A stretch of 64,000 nucleotides of DNA from Caballeronia arvi (lineage in GTDB: Bacteria; Pseudomonadota; Gammaproteobacteria; Burkholderiales; Burkholderiaceae): positions 144,752 to 208,751 of the forward strand of contig NZ_FCOM02000011.1 of the NCBI RefSeq assembly GCF_001544695.2, given 5' to 3'. A program made the translations under genes and the position numbers. Positions 1-8,941 of this stretch are shown here, in pieces. The notes under the pieces are model-generated. The model did no database searches, was not told where the DNA came from, and saw nothing but the letters and a program-made list of their open reading frames with translations. How positions within the stretch are numbered: the stretch's first letter is position 1; each line of letters begins with the position of its first letter.

Positions 1-525
1 CCAATGCTTCAGGATTTGCCCGACGATACGTGGATCGAACATGCGCCGCGTGAGGAAGCCATCGAACGCCTGATCGATCTCGATCTCGCCTTCGACGCGC
101 TGATCTTCGCGCGGCACGTTCCGTCGATCGTGAAGTTCGCCGGGCGTTACCCGAAGCTCAGAATCGTCATCGATCATGGCGCAAAGCCGCCGATCCGCGA
201 TGGCATCGAGAAAGGCTGGCAACCGTGGGCCGATGGCATCGCGCAACTCGCCGCATTGCCCCAAAGACTACTTTGCAAACTTTCCGGTCTGGCGACGGAA
301 TCGAAGGAAAACTGGATCGACGAAACCTTAGAACCTTACGTCGCGCATCTTCTCGAACATTTCGGACCGCAGCGTCTGATGTGGGGCAGCGACTGGCCGG
401 TGCTGAACCTGAACGGAAATTACCGCGACTGGCACGCGACGGCCCAAAAACTCACCGCATATCTCGAAAAAGCAGATCAGGACGCGATTTTCGGCGGCAA
501 TGCCCGCCAGTTCTATCGGCTCTGA
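1..525 (+). CDS. Amidohydrolase family protein (lactonase-type), 5'-truncated
   Basis: The reading frame is open back to base 1, so the gene begins before the window and only about the last 174 residues are present. The tail carries the metal-dependent amidohydrolase-2 (COG3618) signatures: 'IDHGAKPP' with a conserved His, and 'WGSDWPV' with the catalytic Asp near the C-terminus. Family members hydrolyse sugar lactones such as L-fucono-1,5-lactone or related substrates. The next two genes are a short-chain dehydrogenase and an FAH-family hydrolase, the order seen in L-fucose and L-rhamnose non-phosphorylative pathways, so a sugar-lactone hydrolase is the best inference. The exact substrate cannot be read from the sequence. 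The 52-bp gap to the next gene suggests one operon. Confidence 0.85.
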   Translation, partial: PMLQDLPDDTWIEHAPREEAIERLIDLDLAFDALIFARHVPSIVKFAGRYPKLRIVIDHGAKPPIRDGIEKGWQPWADGIAQLAALPQRLLCKLSGLATESKENWIDETLEPYVAHLLEHFGPQRLMWGSDWPVLNLNGNYRDWHATAQKLTAYLEKADQDAIFGGNARQFYRL

Positions 526-577
526 ATCGGCCGAAATACCCGGCATGTCTCAAAAACACATTCGACTGGAGCAGTAG

Positions 578-1321
578 ATGGTACAAAGACTGGCAGGCAA
601 GACGGCGCTCATCACGGCGGCCGGACAGGGCATCGGGCTCGCGACGGCCGAGCTGTTCGTGAAGGAATGCGCGCGCGTGATCGCAACCGACATCCGCACG
701 GAATCGCTCGAAGGCAAGCCGTTCGAGGTCAAACGCCTCGACGTGCGCGACGCGCAGGCGATCAACGCGCTCGCTGACGAAATCGGCCCGATCGACGTGC
801 TCTTCAACTGCGCGGGTTTCGTGCATGCCGGCTCGGTGCTCGAAGCGAGCGAGGAAGACTGGGATTTCGCCTTCGACCTGAACGCCAAGGCGATGTATCG
901 GACGATCCGCGCGTTCCTGCCGAAGATGCTGGAGAAGGGCGGAGGCTCGATCATCAACATGTCGTCGGCGGCGTCGAGCGTGAAGGGCGTGCCGAATCGC
1001 TTCGTGTATGGCGCGTCGAAGGCGGCCGTGATCGGTCTCACGAAGTCCGTCGCCGCCGACTTCGTCACGCGCGGCATCCGCTGCAACGCGATCTGTCCCG
1101 GCACGGTGGAATCGCCGTCGCTGAAGGATCGCATCGCCGAGCAGGCGCAGGCGCAGGGCGCGACCGTCGAGCAGATCCAGGCGGCGTTCGTCGCGCGCCA
1201 GCCGATGGGCCGCGTCGGCCGCGCCGAAGAGATCGCCGCGCTCGCGCTCTATCTCGGCTCGGACGAATCGTCGTTCACGACCGGCCAGATTCATATAATC
1301 GATGGCGGCTGGTCCAACTGA
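578..1321 (+). CDS. SDR family oxidoreductase, probable 2-keto-3-deoxy-L-fuconate dehydrogenase
   Basis: A 247-residue classical short-chain dehydrogenase. The NAD(P)-binding Gly motif 'TAAGQGIG' is at residues 13-20, the 'NCAG' motif follows, and the catalytic Ser (about 130), Tyr144 and Lys148 (Y-x3-K) are all present. The sequence resembles enzymes oxidising 2-keto-3-deoxy-L-fuconate or related sugar acids (BDH2/FucO-like SDRs). The flanking amidohydrolase and FAH-family hydrolase support a sugar acid pathway. Cytoplasmic. The start is preceded by a GGAG-type ribosome binding site. Alternative substrates such as 2-keto-3-deoxy-L-rhamnonate remain possible. Confidence 0.85.
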   Translation: MVQRLAGKTALITAAGQGIGLATAELFVKECARVIATDIRTESLEGKPFEVKRLDVRDAQAINALADEIGPIDVLFNCAGFVHAGSVLEASEEDWDFAFDLNAKAMYRTIRAFLPKMLEKGGGSIINMSSAASSVKGVPNRFVYGASKAAVIGLTKSVAADFVTRGIRCNAICPGTVESPSLKDRIAEQAQAQGATVEQIQAAFVARQPMGRVGRAEEIAALALYLGSDESSFTTGQIHIIDGGWSN

Positions 1322-1362
1322 TCAACCGCTCAACTTTTTTCGGAACCAGGAGATCAAACCAG

Positions 1363-2211
1363 ATGAAGCTGCTTCGTTACGGCCCCAAGGGTCAGGAAAA
1401 ACCGGGTCTGCTCGACGCCGAGGGCAAGATTCGCGACCTGTCGAAGGTCGTCGATGACATCGCCGGCGCGACGCTGACCGAGGCGGGCCTGGCGAGACTG
1501 CGCGCCGTCGATGTGGCGACGCTGCCCGTGGTCGATGGCACGCCGCGCATCGGGCCGTGTGTTGGGCGCGTCGGCAAGATGGTGTGCATCGGGCTGAACT
1601 ATGCCGATCACGCTGCGGAATCGAATCTTCCGGTGCCGACCGAGCCTGTCATCTTCAACAAGTGGACGAGCGCGATCTGCGGCCCGAACGACGAAGTCGA
1701 AATCCCGCGCAATTCGGTCAAGACCGACTGGGAAGTCGAGCTGGGCGTCGTGATCGGCAAGGAAGCCAAGTACATCGATGAAGCCAACGCGCTCGATTAC
1801 GTCGCGGGCTATTGCGTCATCAACGACGTCTCCGAGCGCGAGTGGCAGCTCGAGCACGGAACGCAATGGGACAAGGGCAAGGGCTTCGACACGTTCGGCC
1901 CGATCGGTCCGTGGCTCGTCACGAAGGACGAAGTCGCCGATCCGCAGAAGCTCGATCTCTGGCTCGAAGTCGACGGCCATCGCTATCAGAACGGCAACAC
2001 GAAGACGATGGTCTTCACCGTCGCGCAACTGGTCGCGTATCTGTCGAAGGTGATGAGCCTGCAGCCGGGCGATGTCATTTCGACGGGCACGCCGCCGGGC
2101 GTCGGCATGGGCGTGAAGCCGAACGCCGTCTATCTGAAAGCGGGGCAGACGATGCGTCTCGGCATCCAAGGCCTGGGTGAGCAGCAACAGAAGACCGTCG
2201 CCGCGCAATAA
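1363..2211 (+). CDS. Fumarylacetoacetate hydrolase family protein (2,4-diketo-3-deoxy sugar acid hydrolase)
   Basis: A 282-residue FAH-superfamily enzyme. The N-terminal part has the small 'MKLLRYGPKG' strand region; the catalytic domain has 'CIGLNYADHAAE', the metal-binding Glu pair in 'DWEVELGVVIG' (residues 124 and 126) and the C-terminal 'GDVISTGTPPGVGMG' loop. Family members split or hydrolyse acylpyruvates with Mg2+ or Mn2+. In the L-fucose and L-rhamnose pathways this step converts the 2,4-diketo-3-deoxy acid to pyruvate plus lactate or glycolate, which fits the two genes upstream. 'GGAGATC' is the ribosome binding site. A strong terminator follows, so this is the last gene of its operon. 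Confidence 0.9.
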   Translation: MKLLRYGPKGQEKPGLLDAEGKIRDLSKVVDDIAGATLTEAGLARLRAVDVATLPVVDGTPRIGPCVGRVGKMVCIGLNYADHAAESNLPVPTEPVIFNKWTSAICGPNDEVEIPRNSVKTDWEVELGVVIGKEAKYIDEANALDYVAGYCVINDVSEREWQLEHGTQWDKGKGFDTFGPIGPWLVTKDEVADPQKLDLWLEVDGHRYQNGNTKTMVFTVAQLVAYLSKVMSLQPGDVISTGTPPGVGMGVKPNAVYLKAGQTMRLGIQGLGEQQQKTVAAQ

Positions 2212-2239
2212 ACAGCGCAAGACATTGCAGATTTTGGGG

Positions 2240-2275
2240 AAGCCCGCCGCTTGACACGCGTGCGGGCTTTTTCTT
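2240..2275 (+). terminator. Rho-independent terminator of the sugar-acid operon
   Basis: Stem AAGCCCGC (2240-2247) pairs with GCGGGCTT (2262-2269) and is followed by a run of T. It lies 29 bp after the FAH-family stop codon. Confidence 0.85.
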
Positions 2276-2390
2276 TGGCGCAGAGCCGCCATTGTTCGGC
2301 CACGCCGGCAACTCTGTTCAATGCGCGGCGCTTTTTCCCATGCGGATCGGGGCCTAGAGTGTCAGGCCTCAATCCAGCATCAGTGCCATC

Positions 2391-3629
2391 ATGCAAATCG
2401 ATACACCAGCAATGCCAGCGTCGTCGGGAGGAGATTCTACGTCCGTGCGTCAATGGCTTTCGGTCATCGCGGTAGCGGTGAGCGCGTTCGCGTTCGTGAC
2501 AGCGGAATTCCTGCCTGTCGGATTGCTGCCGCAGATCGCACAAGACCTCGGCGTGTCGACGGGCGTCGCGGGTCTCATGGTCACGACGCCCGGCGTCATG
2601 GCCGCGATCTTCGCTCCGACGCTCATCGTCAGTGCAGGCCGCATGGACCGCCGTTACGTTTTCCTGCTCCTGACCGCCGTGCTGCTGATCGCCAACGCCG
2701 TGTGCGCGGTCGCAGCCAGTTTCCCTGTCATGCTCGTCGGGCGAGCCCTGCTCGGCGCCGCGCTGGGCGGCTTCTGGACGCTCGCTACCGCCGCCGCGCC
2801 GCGACTCGTGCAGGCAAAGGATGCAGCGAAAGCGACAGCCACCATTCTGACCGGCGTGACCTTCGCAACCGTCATCGGTGTGCCGCTCGGAACGTTCATC
2901 GCATCGTTCGCGTCATGGCGTCTGTCCTTTGCCGCCACGGCCGGATTGGTGGCGCTGGCGCTCGTCGCGCAGGCGTTTCTCGTGCCCTCGCTGCCGTCGG
3001 CATCGGCGCTGCGCATGGCAAGTTTCAGGACGCTGCTGGGCCGGTCTCATACGCGCATGAGCCTGTTGATGGTCGCGCTCGTCTTCGGAGCCCATTTCTC
3101 GACGTATACCTACATCGCGCCGTTGCTCGAACAGGACTTTTCGCTAAGCGCGATCACGCTGCTGCTCTTTGGATTCGGGCTCGTCGGCTTCTTCTCCAAT
3201 GCATCGATGTCGATGATGGTCTCGGACCACCTCAAGAAATCCGTCGCCATGATGATCCTGCTGCTGCTGGCCGCCATGTCGTCGATGCTGTTGCTCGAAC
3301 ATTCGACGATCGGCGAGACGGCCGGGATGCTGCTGTGGGGCATTGCGTTCGGAGCGCTGCCGCTTTGCTTCAGCGTCTGGATTCAGCGCGGGACGGCGGA
3401 CTTGCCGGAAGCGGGTTCCGCCATGTTCGTCAGCATCATCCAGGTTGCGATTGCGGCAGGTTCGGCGGTGGGCGGCACGATCGTCGACCGCGCGGGCGTC
3501 CACGCCGACTTCACGCTGGGACTCGTGCTCGCGCTGCTCGGCCTCGTGACGCTGCAACGGCTCGCAGCCCTCGAGCGATCTGACAAGGCCTCGTCTTTCG
3601 AACGGACCTGCGACGCATCGATCGATTGA
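2391..3629 (+). CDS. MFS transporter, NepI-like efflux protein
   Basis: A 412-residue inner-membrane protein with about 12 hydrophobic segments. It resembles the E. coli purine ribonucleoside exporter NepI and the AraJ/YdhP group of drug:H+ antiporters; shared signatures include 'EFLPVGLLPQIAQDLG' in TM1, 'GRALLGAALGGFWTLA' in TM4-5 and an 'RGTADLPEAGSAMFVSI' segment late in the protein. Family knowledge points to proton-driven export of small metabolites or drugs; the substrate here is unknown. It stands alone, downstream of a terminator, and the start Met follows a short leader with a weak ribosome binding site. A Met a few codons further in is possible. Confidence 0.85.
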   Translation: MQIDTPAMPASSGGDSTSVRQWLSVIAVAVSAFAFVTAEFLPVGLLPQIAQDLGVSTGVAGLMVTTPGVMAAIFAPTLIVSAGRMDRRYVFLLLTAVLLIANAVCAVAASFPVMLVGRALLGAALGGFWTLATAAAPRLVQAKDAAKATATILTGVTFATVIGVPLGTFIASFASWRLSFAATAGLVALALVAQAFLVPSLPSASALRMASFRTLLGRSHTRMSLLMVALVFGAHFSTYTYIAPLLEQDFSLSAITLLLFGFGLVGFFSNASMSMMVSDHLKKSVAMMILLLLAAMSSMLLLEHSTIGETAGMLLWGIAFGALPLCFSVWIQRGTADLPEAGSAMFVSIIQVAIAAGSAVGGTIVDRAGVHADFTLGLVLALLGLVTLQRLAALERSDKASSFERTCDASID

Positions 3630-3714
3630 ATCACGCTTTGCGCGCACGCCGTGGCCAGCGCGGCGTTGCTACAAATGTGTATTCTCTCGTAGTCGTTCCT
3701 CGAGAGGAGCCGCC

Positions 3715-5187
3715 GTGAAATACCCGCTGATTCTGGGCTTCGGTATCGTTGCCGTGGATCTGGTCGTGTGGCGCGCGAAGCTGCCCGGCAACGACCTCGC
3801 GCGGCTCTTCATACGGCTCGGACTCTTGTTCGCGTTGAGCGCGGTGCTCTTTTCCTCGGGGCTGAGTCCGTTCACGCAAGCCCCTTACAACGACGTCGTC
3901 GAGCTGCACTGGCTCGGGCAGATCCTCGAAATCATCTGGTGGTTGATGGGTGCGCGTCTGCTCACCCTCTCGCTGGACACGCTGTTGCTTCCGCGTGCGT
4001 GGAGAAAGCAGCGCCTGTTCTCCGACGTATTCGGCGCCGTCGTTTTTCTCGCGGCGGCAGTGGCGGCGCTCGGTTTCGTGCTCGAACTGCCCGTGCGCGG
4101 ACTCGTCGCGACGTCGGGCGCGCTCGCCATCGTGCTGGGCCTCGCCATCCAGAGCACGCTCAGCGACGTTTTCGCCGGCATCGTCATCAACACGACCGAG
4201 CCGTATGCGATAGGCGACTGGGTGACGATCGATGACGTCGAGGGCAAGGTCGTCGAGATGAACTGGCGCGCGACGCACTTGCTGACCGGACAGGGCAACA
4301 CGCTCATCGTGCCGAACGCCGTCGCGGCGAAGGCGAAGATCGTCAACAACAGCAGACCGGGGGACGTCCACGGGCTGTCGCTCATGCTCGAGATCGAACC
4401 CGAGGCGCGGCCGAAGACCGTACTGGATGCACTGGGGCGTGCGCTCACGGGCTGCAACGTCATCCTGTCGACGCCGGCTCCGTTCGCGCGCATGAAGCGC
4501 ACCACGGCCAACTCGGTGCAGTACGAAGTCGTCGCTTTCGTGGACGATATGAACAAGAAACTCGCCGTATCCAACGAGCTGTTCGATCTCTGTTACCGCC
4601 ATCTGGCGGCGGCGGGCGTCGGCTTGCGCGCGCTCGGCGTGCCGGCGACGATGCTCACCTCGCGCGATGAAAAAGAAGCGCTGCTAAAGCGCGTGAGCTT
4701 GTTCGACAGCCTGTCCGGCGAGGACGTGACGAGGCTCGCGAAGCGTCTCTCCCGACACGAATATCAGCCGGGTCATCAGGTTCTGGCGCCCGACACGGTA
4801 CCCGACAGCCTGTCGATCGTGCATTCCGGCGTGCTGTCGGTCTCGATTATCGAGTCGGGCAGCACACGCGAAATTTCTCGCATTGGACCGGGAGAAGCGT
4901 TCGGCGAAGCGGGCCTGCTTGCCGGGCTCGCGATGCAGGTGTCCATCACGACGCTGACGCCGTCGGTGCTGTTTCAGCTCGTCAAGGACGATATGACTTC
5001 GTTCCTCAAGGACCATCCCGATGTCGCGAAGCAGATGTGCGAGCTATTGGCGTATCGGCAGGACAAGCTCGGCAAGCTCACGACTGCGATGCCCGCCGAG
5101 CAGGAGAAGGATCACTCGCTGTTCCAATGGCTCATCGGGAAAGTCTGGAATCTGCATTCCCTGCACGATGACACCAGAAGTAGTTGA
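3715..5187 (+). CDS. MscS-family mechanosensitive channel with C-terminal cyclic-nucleotide-binding domain
   Basis: A 490-residue membrane protein with a GTG start chosen because 'GAGAGGAG' sits just upstream. Residues 1-110 hold three to four TM segments. The pore helix and beta domain of MscS follow at about 115-220 ('GLAIQSTLSDVFAGI', then 'GDWVTIDDVEGKV'). Residues about 335-460 form a cNMP-binding/Crp-like barrel with the phosphate-binding-cassette-like stretch 'GPGEAFGEAGLLAG'. This MscS-CNBD arrangement is known as the bCNG family, in which cyclic nucleotide may gate or modulate the channel. Monocistronic on the + strand; the next gene converges from the right. Confidence 0.88.
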   Translation: MKYPLILGFGIVAVDLVVWRAKLPGNDLARLFIRLGLLFALSAVLFSSGLSPFTQAPYNDVVELHWLGQILEIIWWLMGARLLTLSLDTLLLPRAWRKQRLFSDVFGAVVFLAAAVAALGFVLELPVRGLVATSGALAIVLGLAIQSTLSDVFAGIVINTTEPYAIGDWVTIDDVEGKVVEMNWRATHLLTGQGNTLIVPNAVAAKAKIVNNSRPGDVHGLSLMLEIEPEARPKTVLDALGRALTGCNVILSTPAPFARMKRTTANSVQYEVVAFVDDMNKKLAVSNELFDLCYRHLAAAGVGLRALGVPATMLTSRDEKEALLKRVSLFDSLSGEDVTRLAKRLSRHEYQPGHQVLAPDTVPDSLSIVHSGVLSVSIIESGSTREISRIGPGEAFGEAGLLAGLAMQVSITTLTPSVLFQLVKDDMTSFLKDHPDVAKQMCELLAYRQDKLGKLTTAMPAEQEKDHSLFQWLIGKVWNLHSLHDDTRSS

Positions 5188-5216
5188 GGTGCACCCGCGA
5201 TGGCGCATGCCAACTC

Positions 5217-5657
5217 TCAAGCATGAAAAACCGGCTGCGCAGCGGTGCTTTCCGCAATCCGCGTGATCGTGCCCTGCGCGACCGCGACGAGCTGTTCGGC
5301 GCCGCCGTCGGTGACGAACACATCGCACTGGCAGGTCGCCTGCGTCATGCCGGCGTGCACGACGCGCGCCCGCGCCATCAACGTGCCGGAGACGGCCGGA
5401 CGCAGATAGTTGATCTTGTATTCCCCGGTGACGACCTTCGGCCCGAGCCGCAGCGCGCCCGCGAAAGTCAGCGCGTTGTCGACGAGATAGCTCACGACCC
5501 CGCCGTGCACGAAACCGTGTTGCTGCCTCAACTCGTCCCTGATGGTCAGGCACAGCGTGAGACTCGCTGAATCGACCTGCATCAGTTTGGTTCCGAGCAA
5601 GGCGCTGAACGGCTGCGCATTGAGCGCACCACGCGCGATATCGACGATTTCGGCCAT
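5217..5657 (-). CDS. PaaI-family hotdog thioesterase
   Basis: A 146-residue single-hotdog protein. The hallmark 'HGGVVSYLVDNA' (HGG then an acidic/Asn residue on the hotdog helix) marks the PaaI/YdiI acyl-CoA thioesterase group, which hydrolyses aromatic or short acyl-CoA thioesters. The start at MAEIVDIARG is preferred over an upstream in-frame Met because an 'AAGGAG' ribosome binding site lies 7 bases before it. It converges with the MscS-type gene, with 29 bases between stop codons. The substrate is not predictable. Confidence 0.88.
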   Translation of the reverse strand: MAEIVDIARGALNAQPFSALLGTKLMQVDSASLTLCLTIRDELRQQHGFVHGGVVSYLVDNALTFAGALRLGPKVVTGEYKINYLRPAVSGTLMARARVVHAGMTQATCQCDVFVTDGGAEQLVAVAQGTITRIAESTAAQPVFHA

Positions 5658-5929
5658 TCGGACACTCCTTGGGTGGGTTCGGTGCCGTCCTGCAAAGACA
5701 ATAGGAAGCGTTCGCGCGCACTGCAAGGAAGTCACGCAAAAATTGTGCAATGGTGCGTTTCGGGCGGCACGCGCGTGTCTTCGACGACGATTCGCCGACG
5801 CCGCGCATTCCCTGCATTCGCGTAGACCAACCGTCGAGGCAAACGATTCAAGCTTTGGTGCCCCACTGCCGTAAACCCGCAGTGTCCCCGCATAGGGCGG
5901 GCCTATTTTCGGAAGTGTGGGTGTCTGTG

Positions 5930-7471
5930 ATGTTCGGAAAAATCAAGGTTTCATCGGGTTTGCTCGCGGTTCTGGTGGTGTTTTGTCTCTTTCAAGTGGT
6001 GACCGAAGGGCTCGGATTCTGGTCGCTGTCGCGCACGCACGACGATGTCGGCAGCCTGTCGGACATCGCGCTCGCGCAGGTCAACGCGGTCAACAAGACC
6101 ACGCAGCATCTGATGGACGCGCGCATCAACCTTTCCCGCGCGGGCACGCGCATGGTGCGCGGCGGCACGGAGCCGACGGAAATCGTCCAGCACGCGCGCG
6201 AGCAGATCGCGGCGGCGGACAAGTCGTTCACCGCGTTCCTGAACGCGCCCAAAACCGGCGACGAAAACACGGCGCGCATGACCGCGCTGCAGGCGAGGTA
6301 CGCCGAGTATGCAAAGGCGCTCTCGGAGCTTGTCCAGTATCTCGATGCGGGCAATATTCAGGCGTTTCTGGATCAGCCGACGCAGGGTTTTCAGGACCGC
6401 TATCTCGCCGAGCAGCAGAAGTTCGTCGATTTCGGCGATGAAGCCGGCCGCGGCTATCTCTCGTCGATCGACACGCGCTACGCGTGGTTCCGCGCGGTGG
6501 GCATCGCGATTTTCGTGGCACTCGTCGCGGGCGTGGCGCTCACGCATGTCGCGCTGCGCCGCGGCGTGATCGAGCCGCTGGAGGAAGCGGGGCGTCATTT
6601 CGAGCGCATCGCGAACGGGCGTCTCGATGAGCGCATCGAAGACCGCGGCACGAACGAAATCGGCCGTCTGTTCGCCGGACTCGCGACGATGCAGGCGAGC
6701 GTCGCGGGCACCGTGAAGACGGTGCGCGAGACGTCGGATTCGATCAACTTCGGCGCCGACGAAATCGCCAGCGGCAACGCCGATCTGTCCGCGCGCACGG
6801 AGAATCAGGCGGCGTCGCTGGAAGAAACCGCATCGAGCATGGAAGAGCTGACCGCGACGGTGCGTCAGAACGCCGAGCACGCGCGCGAGGCAAACACGCT
6901 CGCGGGTCAGGCGCTCGACGCGACCTCACGCGGCTCCAGTGTGGTCGATGACGTCGTCGAGAAGATGCGCGGCATCGCGGCGAGTTCGGACAAAATCGCG
7001 GAGATCATCTCGGTCATCGACGGCATCGCGTTCCAGACCAACATCCTCGCACTGAACGCGGCGGTCGAGGCGGCGCGCGCGGGCGAGCAAGGGCGCGGCT
7101 TCGCGGTCGTGGCGGGCGAGGTGCGCGGGCTGGCGCAGCGCTCGGCGCAATCGGCGAAGGAGATCAAGGAACTGATCGGCGAATCGGTCGCGCAGGTGAG
7201 CGACGGCTCCGTGCTCGTCGAGCGCGCAGGCACGGCGATGCGCGATGTGTCGGCGTCGATCTCGCGCGTCACGCAGATGATGGCGGAGATCAGCGCGTCG
7301 TCGCTGGAGCAGAGCGTGGGCATCGAGCAGGTGAATCAGGCCGTCACGCAGATGGACGAGATGACGCAGCAGAACGCGGCGCTCGTCGAAGAGGCCGCGG
7401 CTGCCGCGTCGTCACTGCACGAGCAGACGCGGCAACTGAAAGCGGCGGTTTCGGTGTTTCAGCTCGCCTGA
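5930..7471 (+). CDS. Methyl-accepting chemotaxis protein
   Basis: A 513-residue chemoreceptor. TM1 is at about residues 8-30, a periplasmic four-helix (TarH-like) sensor at 35-185, TM2 at about 190-210, then HAMP and the cytoplasmic signalling coiled coil. The hairpin tip carries the invariant 'IISVIDGIAFQTNILALNAA' block, and the adaptation regions have Glu/Gln pairs. The C-terminus ends in 'SVFQLA' with no NWETF-type CheR/CheB docking pentapeptide. The start at MFGKIKVSSG puts TM1 at the N-terminus; the longer open frame upstream lacks coding character. The ligand is unknown. No che genes are nearby. Confidence 0.93.
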   Translation: MFGKIKVSSGLLAVLVVFCLFQVVTEGLGFWSLSRTHDDVGSLSDIALAQVNAVNKTTQHLMDARINLSRAGTRMVRGGTEPTEIVQHAREQIAAADKSFTAFLNAPKTGDENTARMTALQARYAEYAKALSELVQYLDAGNIQAFLDQPTQGFQDRYLAEQQKFVDFGDEAGRGYLSSIDTRYAWFRAVGIAIFVALVAGVALTHVALRRGVIEPLEEAGRHFERIANGRLDERIEDRGTNEIGRLFAGLATMQASVAGTVKTVRETSDSINFGADEIASGNADLSARTENQAASLEETASSMEELTATVRQNAEHAREANTLAGQALDATSRGSSVVDDVVEKMRGIAASSDKIAEIISVIDGIAFQTNILALNAAVEAARAGEQGRGFAVVAGEVRGLAQRSAQSAKEIKELIGESVAQVSDGSVLVERAGTAMRDVSASISRVTQMMAEISASSLEQSVGIEQVNQAVTQMDEMTQQNAALVEEAAAAASSLHEQTRQLKAAVSVFQLA

Positions 7472-7483
7472 GTCTGCTTTCGC

Positions 7484-7608
7484 TCAGAGAGACAGCGCCG
7501 CGTACGACGTCGCGAGGTGATACGGCGTGGTCGACGGCATCTCGGCGCGGGTGATTTCGCTTGCGCCGAGCGGCATTCGACCCGGCCGGTGCCATGCAGA
7601 AAGCGCGG
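7484..7608 (-). pseudogene. Duplicated, frameshifted 3' end of the AGE epimerase gene
   Basis: This 125-bp stretch is a near copy of bases 8816-8941, the last ~41 codons of the epimerase gene, including its stop codon (TCA on + strand at 7484 and 8816). I count roughly eight mismatches and one missing base; the missing base (near 7560) shifts the frame, so it cannot encode the same tail throughout. The rest of the epimerase gene is absent here. It forms the left arm of a direct repeat that brackets the glycosyltransferase gene at 8013-8768. Confidence 0.85.
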
Positions 7609-8012
7609 GCCAGCCCTTTTCATCGAAACTCGCTTGAACACGGTGCGTCGTCTCCTCCACGCCGTCACGCCACTTCGAATAATCCCCGGCTCGAGTCGGT
7701 AACCTGACGCGCACGTCGGCGACGTCGCGGCCGCGTGCGCCCTTCCTATGCCCATTCGAAAGGGATAAAGCGACATTTCCGAATCGATAATTCGTCACGA
7801 TAAGCCCGCATCATGAGCCGCTGCGCGGGAATAGCCTTGATGAAACGTTGAATTTCATGTAATTCGTGCGCAACTCGTTGACCGATATTACATTCGATGC
7901 AAACATTGACTCTCTCTGCGGCAAAGACTAAACGCTTTAACGCTTTGTCGCGCCCTTGATATGCCGTCGTAATAAATGCGACCGTATTGTCAAAGCTCTT
8001 TATAGATAAGTC
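7609..8012. other. Low-GC non-coding stretch between repeat arm and glycosyltransferase
   Basis: The part from about 7790 on is distinctly A/T-richer than its surroundings. No convincing gene is seen. A minus-strand open frame runs from 7798 through the repeat arm, but apart from the arm itself I do not recognise it. It presumably holds the promoter for the glycosyltransferase gene. Confidence 0.5.
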
Positions 8013-8768
8013 ATGTTGCCTAGAATGCCTAACGTCTCAATCGTCATTCCGTGCTTTAATGCAGCGCGGACTTTGGCCCGCGCATTGGATAGTTGTATTG
8101 CTCAGCCTGAAGCGGCGCAAATTATCGTCGTGGATGACGCTTCGCAAGACAGGTCAGCTTCTGTCGTCGAGTACTTTGCGCTCAAAGACCGACGAGTCCA
8201 ATTATTGCGGATGTCTGAGAACGCCGGCCCCGCAAAAGCACGAAACTACGGAGCGAGTCGCGCAGAGGCTCCGCTTCTGGCATTTTTAGATGCCGATGAC
8301 GAATATCTTCCGGGTGCGCTGTCAGTCGCGACTTCCTACTTGGCCGGAAATCCGCTGCGATTTGCAGCGCGCCTGGACGTCGATTTCTCCACCTTTCCGC
8401 GAGAAATTCTCAACTCGCCCGACTTCGCACGTCATGCCAACATGATGAGCGAGACGGTAGCGAGCAGCCTGATTATCAAGCGTTCGATTTTTGCTTCGCT
8501 AGGTGGATTTCCGCTCGACGACGTGTTTCGTCAATATGGCGGCGAAGATGCTGCGTTGGCTAACGCGATAAATGACATCTTCGGGTGTTTTCGAATTTTG
8601 GGACCTAAGCGGGTGCGCATGCACTATCACGAGAATAGCCATGCCGCGCGCTACTTTCGACGCGCGATGGGCGAGCCGATGGATCCTCGCGAGGTCAGCG
8701 AGATTAATGAAGCCATTAACCGATTCGTGGAATCTGCGCGCCACGCGATTCATCTGAAAGCGCAGTAA
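8013..8768 (+). CDS. Family 2 glycosyltransferase
   Basis: A 251-residue GT-A fold protein. The N-terminal 'VSIVIPCFNAARTL', the 'IVVDDASQD' UDP-binding segment, 'NAGPAKARNYG' and the metal-binding 'LDADDEY' (DxDD) motif are all present, so it should transfer a sugar from a nucleotide-sugar donor. The acceptor is unknown. A second Met four codons in (8025) is an alternative start. Base composition is lower in GC than the neighbours, codons end more often in A/T, and the gene lies between two ~125-bp direct repeats of the epimerase 3' end, which points to acquisition by insertion. No polysaccharide cluster surrounds it. Confidence 0.85.
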   Translation: MLPRMPNVSIVIPCFNAARTLARALDSCIAQPEAAQIIVVDDASQDRSASVVEYFALKDRRVQLLRMSENAGPAKARNYGASRAEAPLLAFLDADDEYLPGALSVATSYLAGNPLRFAARLDVDFSTFPREILNSPDFARHANMMSETVASSLIIKRSIFASLGGFPLDDVFRQYGGEDAALANAINDIFGCFRILGPKRVRMHYHENSHAARYFRRAMGEPMDPREVSEINEAINRFVESARHAIHLKAQ

Positions 8769-8815
8769 TAGAAGCATCGCGATGCAGCGGTAAGAAGCAG
8801 CCAGCATCAAATGAA

Positions 8816-8941
8816 TCAGAGAGGCAACGCCGCGTATGACGTCGCGAGGTGATACGGTGTCGTCGACGGCATCTCGGCGCGGGTGATTTCTCCTTGCGCC
8901 GAGCGGCATTCGACCCAGCCGGTGCCATGCAGAAAGCGCGC
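8816..8941. repeat. Right arm of direct repeat (intact epimerase 3' end)
   Basis: Near copy of 7484-7608 in the same orientation. Here it is part of the intact AGE-family gene and reads through to the natural stop codon. Confidence 0.85.

Noticed and set aside
7484..7798. 104-codon minus-strand frame over the left repeat arm
   Set aside because: Its end is the duplicated epimerase tail and its upstream part matches no family I know; the arm has a one-base deletion against the real gene. Treated as remnant.
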